A DNA stretch of 9,384 nt from NCBI GenBank assembly GCA_030040475.1, contig JASHTQ010000092.1, positions 1-9,384 of the forward strand, read 5' to 3'. Positions 5,244 to 9,384 of the stretch are shown here, in pieces (positions within the stretch are counted from its first letter, which is position 1; each line of letters opens with the position of its first letter). The position numbers and the translations under genes are program-made. The notes under the pieces were generated by a model. That model was given only the letters and a program-made list of their open reading frames with translations. It made no database searches and was not told the DNA's origin. The DNA comes from Streptosporangiaceae bacterium. GTDB taxonomy: Bacteria > Actinomycetota > Actinomycetes > Streptosporangiales > Streptosporangiaceae.

Positions 5244-5807
5244 TCACCTGACCGGCGATCCCCAGCCCCGCCTGCGCGCCTCGGCCATCGCGATGGCCGC
5301 CGCCACCGCGACGTTGAGCGACCCGACCCGGCCGGGCTGGGGGATGTACGCGATCGCGTCGGCGACCGCGAGCAGCGCCTGCGAGCAGCCGTGGTCCTCG
5401 TGGCCCACGGCCAGGCAGACGTCGCCGTCCAGGGGCGCCTCGTGCAGCGGGACCGCGCCCGTGGCCAGCTCGACCGCGACCACCCGCAGGCCCAGGTCCG
5501 CCGCCGCCTTGGCCGCGGCGACCGGGCTCGGCTCGGTGACCGCGGGGACCAGCCGCTGCGTGCCGAGCGCGGTCTTGGCCACCCCCGGGTGCGACAGCGG
5601 CGCGGTGGCGCCGCACAGCCACAGCTGCTCGGCGCCGAGGGCCGCGGCCGTGCGGACGATCGAGCCGACGTTGAACGGCTGGCCGACCGAGTCCAGCAGC
5701 ACCGCGAGCCGGGCCTCGCCGACCCGCCGCCACTCCCTGTTCAGCCGCTTGACCTCGGTAGGCCGCAATTGTCTCGGCGCGCCGCCACCCGGCACGATCG
5801 CGCTCAC
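5244..5807 (-). CDS. TrmH/SpoU-family RNA 2'-O-ribose methyltransferase (SPOUT)
   Basis: This 187-aa protein is a knotted SPOUT methyltransferase that would transfer a methyl group from SAM to a ribose 2'-OH of tRNA or rRNA. Motif 1 is DSVGQPFNVGSIVRTAAALG (39-58), with the invariant Asn46 and Arg52. Motif 2 is LAVGHEDHG (132-140), with Glu137. Motif 3 is IPQPGRVGSLNVAVAAAIAM (155-174), with Ser163 and Asn165. The spacing of these five residues fits the known TrmH active site. A short N-terminal extension with TEVKRLNREWRR may contact RNA; there is no separate L30e-like domain. The GTG start at 5807 overlaps the upstream methyltransferase stop by 4 bp (GTGA), and AGGTGG lies about 10 nt upstream. 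The target nucleotide cannot be told from sequence; tRNA Gm18-type is one option. Confidence 0.9.
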   Translation of the reverse strand: MSAIVPGGGAPRQLRPTEVKRLNREWRRVGEARLAVLLDSVGQPFNVGSIVRTAAALGAEQLWLCGATAPLSHPGVAKTALGTQRLVPAVTEPSPVAAAKAAADLGLRVVAVELATGAVPLHEAPLDGDVCLAVGHEDHGCSQALLAVADAIAYIPQPGRVGSLNVAVAAAIAMAEARRRGWGSPVR

Positions 5808-6439
5808 GACGGTGTCACCACCTCTCGTTCGGCTGAATTATTCACCTGGAGCAGGCGGTAACCGGTCCGTGCGGCGAGACGTGTCGCCGGCCAGCCCTGC
5901 GCGGACAGCCAGCGGTGCAGCGAGTCCGCGCCGAGATTCCGGCCGACGACGAGGAACGCCGAGGCACGCGGATCGAGCCGGCCCAGCCACCCGGCCAGCA
6001 GCGCGTGCAGCGCGTCCTTGCCGATGCGCACCGGCGGATTGGACCAGATGCCGGCCAGTTGCACGGGCAGCCGGGGGTCGCCTGGGGCGGCGCAGCGCAC
6101 GTTGGCCAGGCCCGCCGCGGCGGCGTTCCGCGCGCACAGCTCGAGCGCGCGCTCGTTGACGTCGACCGCCCAGACGGTGGCGCCGGGGGAGCGCGCGGCG
6201 AGCACGCAGGCGATCGGGCCGTAGCCGCAGCCGAGGTCGAGCAGGTCGCCGCCGGCCGGCGGGGCGGGGCAGGCGTCGAGCAGCAGGCGGGTGCCCGGGT
6301 CGAGCCTGCCGGGGGAGAACACCCCGGCGTCGGTCTCAAGCTCCAGGTAGACATCCGGCAGGATCACCCGCACCTGGCCGGGGCGGTGCGGCGCGTTCGG
6401 GCGGGCGGAGAAGTAGTGCTCGGTCATCCAGGGCGTCAT
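5804..6439 (-). CDS. RsmC-like class I SAM methyltransferase (COG2813)
   Basis: The 211-aa protein resembles the catalytic half of RsmC/RlmG, which methylate guanine N2 in ribosomal RNA. From the N-terminus it has HYFSARPNAPHRP, then VYLELETDAGVFSPGRLDPGT (30-50), typical of the family. SAM motif I is LLDLGCGYGPIACVLA (66-81), the acidic residue of motif II is in AVDVNE (Asp93), and the substrate motif NPPVRIGK is at 134-141, where the family has NPP[FI]H. Arg replaces the more common His after NPP. The N-terminal pseudo-domain of Escherichia coli RsmC is absent, as usual in actinobacteria. I choose ATG 6439, which makes an ATGA overlap with DUF3817; the second ATG, 12 bp later at 6427, is equally in frame. 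The gap between them is a perfect 12-bp duplication. It is coupled at its end to the SPOUT gene. Confidence 0.88.
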   Translation of the reverse strand: MTPWMTEHYFSARPNAPHRPGQVRVILPDVYLELETDAGVFSPGRLDPGTRLLLDACPAPPAGGDLLDLGCGYGPIACVLAARSPGATVWAVDVNERALELCARNAAAAGLANVRCAAPGDPRLPVQLAGIWSNPPVRIGKDALHALLAGWLGRLDPRASAFLVVGRNLGADSLHRWLSAQGWPATRLAARTGYRLLQVNNSAEREVVTPS

Positions 6440-6448
6440 CCAGGGCGT
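6425..6448. repeat. Perfect 12-bp tandem duplication over a stop/start overlap
   Basis: On the minus strand ACGCCCTGGATG occurs twice in direct tandem (6437-6448, then 6425-6436). Each copy ends in an ATG in frame with the methyltransferase, and both copies place a TGA or its equivalent in the overlap context. The duplication adds four codons (M-T-P-W) to the methyltransferase while keeping the 4-bp ATGA coupling with the DUF3817 gene. Confidence 0.85.
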
Positions 6449-6783
6449 ACGGGCTCGGCCGTGGCAGGCTGGCTGGCCAGCGCGGGCGTGATGAACCGGC
6501 GGCTGACCCACCGCTCCACGATGAACGTCATGATCGGCACCGTGCCCGCCAGCAGCATGATCACGGTCGGCTTGTTCGCCAGGGCGAGCTTGCGGGACAG
6601 GATCCACGCGTTGACCAGGTAGATGATGTAGAGGATGCCGTGCACGACGCCGACGTCGTTGGCCACGGCCGGCTTGCCGGCCACCTGCAGCGGGATGCCG
6701 ACGAAACACAAGACGATCAGCACCACGCCGGTCACGTAGGCCATAACCCGGTACCGGAGCACCGCTGCTTTCACGACGTTCAT
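6436..6783 (-). CDS. DUF3817 integral membrane protein
   Basis: This is a small actinobacterial membrane protein of unknown function with the DUF3817 pattern: RYRVMAYVTG (10-19), VVHGILYIIYLVNAW (46-60) and GTVPIMTFIVERWV (80-93). Three hydrophobic helices are visible at about 12-32, 45-62 and 72-89, followed by an Arg-rich turn and a soluble tail. The His in VHG and the Glu-Arg after helix 3 are family hallmarks. The start is uncertain. ATG 6783 has GGGAG touching it, too close to serve. GTG 6774 lies 9 nt from that GGGAG and gives the family-like MKAAVLRYRVMAY. ATG 6816 would overlap the upstream gene by 19 bp. I list 6783 as a compromise. The stop overlaps the RsmC-like gene by 4 bp. Confidence 0.88.
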   Translation of the reverse strand: MNVVKAAVLRYRVMAYVTGVVLIVLCFVGIPLQVAGKPAVANDVGVVHGILYIIYLVNAWILSRKLALANKPTVIMLLAGTVPIMTFIVERWVSRRFITPALASQPATAEPVRPG

Positions 6784-6797
6784 CTCCCGATCGCTAG

Positions 6798-7244
6798 CTA
6801 TCGCAGTCCATGCCATCTGCCGTGGTCCTTGACCTCGGCATTGAGCCGTGCAAGGTAGGCGTTGTAGGCGCTGAGCTCCTCGTCCTCTTCCTCGCCGGCG
6901 ACGTCCTGGGCCGCGATCACGCTGGCCTGCGCGATGCCCATGCCGGCCGGGATATCGTCCGCCTGCGCCGTGGGATCGGCGATCTCGCCCCGCTTGATCC
7001 GGAACTCATCCCTGATCGTCTTGGCCCAGAACACCACGGCAAACCCGGCGAACAGCGGCCACTCGAACGTATAGGCCCAGCTGAGGGCGTTGCCCGAGAG
7101 CGCGCGATGGAACTGCCAGTCGCCGAGCCAGAGCATGCCCCAGAACGAGACCACCATCAGCAGATGCCAGCCCAGCCAGCGAGGCTTGAACAGGAACCGC
7201 CACACCGGCCCGGAGCTCTGCGCGGCGGCAGCGGCGTTCTCCAT
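6798..7244 (-). CDS. Conserved actinobacterial two-TM membrane protein
   Basis: A 148-aa protein with no assigned function. After a short Ala-rich start comes FLFKPRWLGWHLLMVVSFWG (17-36) and the first membrane helix (about 22-41), then LGDWQFHRALSGNALSWAYTFEWP (40-63) and a second helix (about 62-76). The layout WxxWQ, GN, then SWxYxFEWP is one I recall from conserved membrane proteins across actinobacteria; the first half is faintly reminiscent of SURF1, but the SURF1 fold is not present. The C-terminal half is acidic and cytoplasmic, with EEEDEELSAYNAYLARLNAE (118-137). The ATG 7244 start fits; there is no SD, but TACCCT ends 7 nt upstream, so the message may be leaderless. It lies 14 bp before the DUF3817 gene and heads the minus-strand operon. 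It diverges from the 105-aa gene at 7317. Confidence 0.85.
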   Translation of the reverse strand: MENAAAAAQSSGPVWRFLFKPRWLGWHLLMVVSFWGMLWLGDWQFHRALSGNALSWAYTFEWPLFAGFAVVFWAKTIRDEFRIKRGEIADPTAQADDIPAGMGIAQASVIAAQDVAGEEEDEELSAYNAYLARLNAEVKDHGRWHGLR

Positions 7245-7280
7245 GCCATCGAGGGTAACGCTACGGACATCGCGATCCGA

Positions 7281-7310
7281 TTCGCATCGGCCGTCGGGGA
7301 CGCAGATAAT
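7281..7310 (+). promoter_or_regulatory. Candidate promoter for a leaderless transcript
   Basis: TTCGCA (7281-7286, near -35 TTGACA) and GATAAT (7305-7310, near TATAAT) are 18 bp apart. The GTG at 7317 follows 6 nt after the -10, where transcription would begin. There is no usable SD before this GTG, so a leaderless message is the likely explanation. It lies in the 72-bp divergent gap between the two-TM gene and the 105-aa gene. Confidence 0.5.
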
Positions 7311-7316
7311 TCTCAC

Positions 7317-7634
7317 GTGGGTGTAGTAGGGGGGTTTTCCAGTCAGGCCAGGCGTCTTCCTGACCGCCTGGACGATTTGCACGGCCCGTGGCAGGGCATC
7401 GTCGTGCTGCCTGTTCACCTGACCTGGCACGGGCTGCGCGAGTTCGACGTGGCCAGGGAGAAGCCCAGGCTGCTGCTGTACAGCATCGTGATCAGCCAGG
7501 GGCGGCCGAACGACCTGGCCCGCTTCGTCAACCCGCGCCGGCTGTGTGACGACTGGCCGCAGCTGCGGGCGATCCTCAGCCGCAGGATGCGGCGAGCCTG
7601 TGAGCGCAAGCTGGGGCTCGGTATGCCAGGCTGA
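7317..7634 (+). CDS. Uncharacterised actinobacterial protein, 105 aa
   Basis: I cannot name a function. The 105-aa protein has LPDRLDDLHGPWQGIVVLPVHLTWHG (14-39), then FDVAREKPRLLLYSIVISQG (43-62), RPNDLARFVNPRRLCDDWPQL (63-83) and SRRMRRACERKLGL (88-101). This layout, with D-L-x-x-L-x-G-P near the start, an LP-x-x-L-x-W-x-G strand, a helix ending in Y-x-x-V, and a closing W-P-x-L with basic helix, is one I recall from short conserved actinomycete proteins. Some of those sit beside AbiEii-like nucleotidyltransferase genes, but no such partner is visible here. GTG 7317 is chosen because a -10 element ends 6 nt upstream; the frame is open further upstream but that part overlaps the divergent gene. 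It ends 4 bp before the adenylate kinase and is probably in one transcript with it. Confidence 0.7.
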   Translation: MGVVGGFSSQARRLPDRLDDLHGPWQGIVVLPVHLTWHGLREFDVAREKPRLLLYSIVISQGRPNDLARFVNPRRLCDDWPQLRAILSRRMRRACERKLGLGMPG

Positions 7635-7638
7635 TGCC

Positions 7639-8325
7639 ATGCGCAAGTACGTGATCATGGGGGTCCAGGGCAGCGGCAAGGGCACCCAGAGCCAGCTGAT
7701 GGCGGCCGACCTGGACCTCGTGCACATCAGCGTGGGGGACATCTTCCGCTGGAACGTCCAGCGGCACACCAAGATGGGCGCGCAGGTGCGCCGGATCATG
7801 GCCGCGGGCGAGCTCGTCGGCGACGACCTGGTGGAGTCGGTGATCAGCGAGCGGCTGGCCTGGCACGACTGGAACTACGGCTACATCATCGACGGGTTCC
7901 CGCGGAACCGGCCGCAGGCCGAGTTCTTCCTGGAGAGCTACGACATCGACGGCGTCATCCACCTCGACCTGCCCGACAGCGAGGTCCGCCGCAGGGTCCT
8001 CAACCGCCGGATGTGCGCCGGCTGCGGCATCAACTACAACCTGCTCGACAGCACTCCCTCCCCGCCCGGGCAGTGCGACGCGTGCGGCGGCGAGCTTGTC
8101 GCCAGGGAGGACGACACCGAGGAGGCGCTTGCGGTCCGGCTGCGGGACTACCACGAGAAGACCAACCCGGTGCTGGACCTGTTCCGGCGCAAGGAATACG
8201 TCATCACCGTCGACGCGAGGCCCGCTCCCGACGTGGTCCAGCAGGAGATCAGGCAGCGGCTCGGCCTCCCGCCGCAGAAGCAGGGCCAGGAGCACACGCA
8301 CGGCCAGGGACCGTACGGTGCGTGA
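7639..8325 (+). CDS. adk: Adenylate kinase-type nucleoside monophosphate kinase with Cys4 LID
   Basis: The enzyme would catalyse AMP + ATP to 2 ADP. It is 228 aa. The P-loop is GVQGSGKGT (8-16, Lys14), the AMP site includes Arg37 in GDIFR and GFPRNRPQ (Arg89, Gln93), and LID arginines are at 123-124, 156 and 167. The LID carries CAGC (126-129) and CDACGG (146-151), a Cys4 set that should bind zinc structurally. Differences from the common enzyme are STGD to SVGD at 31-34 and a 16-residue Gln/His/Gly-rich tail after 212. Housekeeping adk in actinobacteria normally lies beside secY and often lacks zinc, so this is probably a second copy. ATG 7639 follows the previous stop by 4 bp; its SD is weak (only AGG about 9 nt upstream). 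Its end overlaps the PRPP synthase start by 8 bp. Confidence 0.93.
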   Translation: MRKYVIMGVQGSGKGTQSQLMAADLDLVHISVGDIFRWNVQRHTKMGAQVRRIMAAGELVGDDLVESVISERLAWHDWNYGYIIDGFPRNRPQAEFFLESYDIDGVIHLDLPDSEVRRRVLNRRMCAGCGINYNLLDSTPSPPGQCDACGGELVAREDDTEEALAVRLRDYHEKTNPVLDLFRRKEYVITVDARPAPDVVQQEIRQRLGLPPQKQGQEHTHGQGPYGA

Positions 8326-9259
8326 GATCGTGATTTTCGGCGGCAGCGCCCACCCGGCGCTGACCGCGGAGATCTGCGCCTTCCTCGACGTGCCGCAGCG
8401 GCCGGTGCGGCTGACCAGGTTCGCGAACGACAGCCTCGAGGTCCAGCTCCAGTCGAACTGCCGGGAGCGGGACGTGTTCATCATCCAGCCGCTCGCGCCG
8501 CCGGTGCAGGAGCACCTGGTCGAGCTGCTGCTGATGGCGGACGCGGCCAGGGGCGCCTCGGCGGCGCGGGTGACCGCGGTGATGCCGTACTACGTGTACG
8601 CGCGGTCGGACAAGAAGGACGAGCCGCGCATTTCCATCGGCGGCCGGCTGGTCGCCGACCTGCTGGTCACCGCGGGCGTCAACCGGGTGCTCACGATGAC
8701 CCTGCACTCACCGCAGGTACACGGCTTCTTCTCGGTGCCGGTGGACCACCTGCACGCGCTGCGCGAGCTCGCCGCCCACTTCCGCGGCCGGGACCTGTCC
8801 AATGCCGTGGTGGTCTCGCCCGACCTCGGCCACGCCAAGAGCGCGGCCGCGTTCGCCCGCAGGCTGGGCGTGCCGGTCGCGGCCGGGGCCAAGGAGCGGG
8901 TCAACGACGCGAAGGTGACGATCTCGGCGATCATCGGCGACGTGGCCGGGCGGGACGTGATCGTGCTCGACGACGAGATCGCCCGCGGCACCACCGTGTT
9001 CGAGCTGCTCGACCGGCTGGCCGAGCAGCGGGTGCGTTCGGTCGCCGTCGCCTGCACGCACGGCCTGTTCGCCGACAGCGCGCTGGACAAGCTCGCCGGT
9101 ACCGACATAACCGAGATCGTCTGCACCAACTCGGTGCCGATGCCGCCGCACGCCGAGCAGCCGAAGCTGACCGTGCTGTCGGTGGCTCCGGCACTCGCCG
9201 AGGCCATCAGCCGGATCCACAACGGCGAGTCGGTCAGCTCCCTGTTCGACGACCCGTAG
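8318..9259 (+). CDS. prs: Divergent ribose-phosphate pyrophosphokinase (PRPP synthase) paralogue
   Basis: The family makes PRPP and AMP from ribose-5-phosphate and ATP. At 313 aa the length is normal. The N-terminal half has GGSAHPALT (8-16), DVFIIQP (52-58) and YARSDKKDEPRISIGGRLVADLL (94-116), the latter normally YARQDRK. The metal/signature region reads TLHSPQVHGFFSVPVD (128-143), where canonical enzymes have DLHAxQIQGFFDIPVD, so two of the four metal-ligand Asp positions are Thr128 and Ser139; His130 and Asp143 remain. The catalytic flexible-loop Lys and Arg are kept as KER (192-194). The PRPP loop is DDEIARGTT (218-226) rather than DDMIDTGGT. Activity is thus uncertain. GTG 8318 is supported by AGGGA at 8306-8310, 7 nt upstream, and overlaps adk by 8 bp, implying coupling. 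Its 3' end overlaps the convergent oligopeptidase gene by 26 bp. Confidence 0.9.
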   Translation: MREIVIFGGSAHPALTAEICAFLDVPQRPVRLTRFANDSLEVQLQSNCRERDVFIIQPLAPPVQEHLVELLLMADAARGASAARVTAVMPYYVYARSDKKDEPRISIGGRLVADLLVTAGVNRVLTMTLHSPQVHGFFSVPVDHLHALRELAAHFRGRDLSNAVVVSPDLGHAKSAAAFARRLGVPVAAGAKERVNDAKVTISAIIGDVAGRDVIVLDDEIARGTTVFELLDRLAEQRVRSVAVACTHGLFADSALDKLAGTDITEIVCTNSVPMPPHAEQPKLTVLSVAPALAEAISRIHNGESVSSLFDDP

Positions 9260-9384
9260 CCGTCGCCACCACCCAGGCCAGCACGAGCGCCTCCTCGCGC
9301 CAGGCGTCGTAGCGCCCGCTGCGGCCGCCGTGCCCGGCCTCCATCTCGATCTTGAGCAGGAACGGGCCGCCCTTGCCGGCCGCG
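9234..9384 (-). CDS. ptrB: Oligopeptidase B (protease II, S9 family), C-terminal fragment
   Basis: Only the last 49 residues lie in the window; the rest runs off the right edge. The text FLLKIEMEAGHGGRSGRYDAW (8-28) followed by REEALVLAWVV matches the end of S9A oligopeptidase B, which reads roughly KTEMEAGHGGxSGRYxxWxExAFVLAW. His18 in GHGG should be the catalytic histidine of the Ser-Asp-His triad. The enzyme is a cytoplasmic serine peptidase that cuts small peptides after basic residues. The stop at 9234-9236 lies inside the PRPP synthase gene on the other strand, a 26-bp tail-to-tail overlap. Prolyl oligopeptidase is less likely, given the GHGGxSGRY pattern. Confidence 0.85.
   Translation of the reverse strand, partial: AAGKGGPFLLKIEMEAGHGGRSGRYDAWREEALVLAWVVATATGRRTGS

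Noticed and set aside
6440..6709. Upstream extension of the RsmC-like gene to 6709
   Set aside because: The extension is His/Arg/Gly-rich and lies inside the DUF3817 gene; the ATGA overlap at 6439 gives a better start.
6810..7316. Plus-strand extension of the 105-aa gene
   Set aside because: It lies opposite the two-TM membrane protein gene and has no conserved features; the promoter at 7281-7310 lies within it.
7576..8484. Minus-strand 302-codon frame opposite adk and prs
   Set aside because: It mirrors two real genes with clear motifs and shows only Val/Leu/Asp-biased shadow composition.
1..9384. CRISPR array, tRNA, rRNA, IS or prophage
   Set aside because: I looked for spaced repeats, cloverleaf-like segments, transposase or integrase motifs and terminal repeats and saw none; the few repeats present are two-unit and short.

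Overview
The window is GC-rich bacterial DNA from an actinobacterium. RbpA, a polyprenol-phosphate mannose synthase, a DUF3817 protein, many GTG starts and a SigR-type promoter in front of rbpA all point there. The genus cannot be named from this sequence; a filamentous actinomycete is plausible. Genes are densely packed, with many 4-8 bp start/stop overlaps. Two looser stretches lie at about 1398-1909 and 2589-3102. I see no tRNA, rRNA, CRISPR array, insertion sequence or phage gene.

Layout. (1) 1-953, plus strand: the end of a lysine/beta-lysine degradation operon, with the B12/PLP-binding subunit of lysine 5,6-aminomutase (kamE, cut by the window edge) translationally coupled to 3-aminobutyryl-CoA ammonia-lyase (kal). 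A MarR regulator (960-1397, minus) faces it tail to tail. (2) 1398-1920: a non-coding stretch with short repeats, then an internally deleted remnant of a SAM methyltransferase. (3) 1910-2588, minus: a small unrecognised 80-aa protein coupled to a two-CBS-domain protein. (4) 2589-3102: a 514-bp gap with a tandem 12-bp repeat and a TTGACA promoter candidate. (5) 3103-4273: ppm1 (plus) converging on rbpA (minus); rbpA has a GGAAT-N18-GTT SigR-type promoter. (6) 4401-7244, minus: a run of five genes: two-TM membrane protein, DUF3817 membrane protein, RsmC-like methyltransferase, TrmH-like SPOUT methyltransferase, then a glycerophosphodiesterase. (7) 7317-9259, plus: a 105-aa uncharacterised protein with a likely leaderless start, an adenylate kinase with a Cys4 LID, and a divergent PRPP synthase overlapping it by 8 bp. 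(8) 9234-9384, minus: the C-terminus of an oligopeptidase B, overlapping the PRPP synthase tail.

How the genes work together. KamE and Kal belong to one pathway, which converts beta-lysine through 3,5-diaminohexanoate to acetoacetate and crotonyl-CoA plus ammonia. The two methyltransferases are probable RNA modifiers made from one message. The adk/prs pair makes metabolic sense because PRPP synthesis releases AMP, the substrate of adenylate kinase. However, this PRPP synthase has replacements at two of the four usual metal-ligand positions and in its PRPP loop, so it may be an altered or regulatory paralogue. That pair is the most interesting item here. I found no clearly new defence or mobile system.
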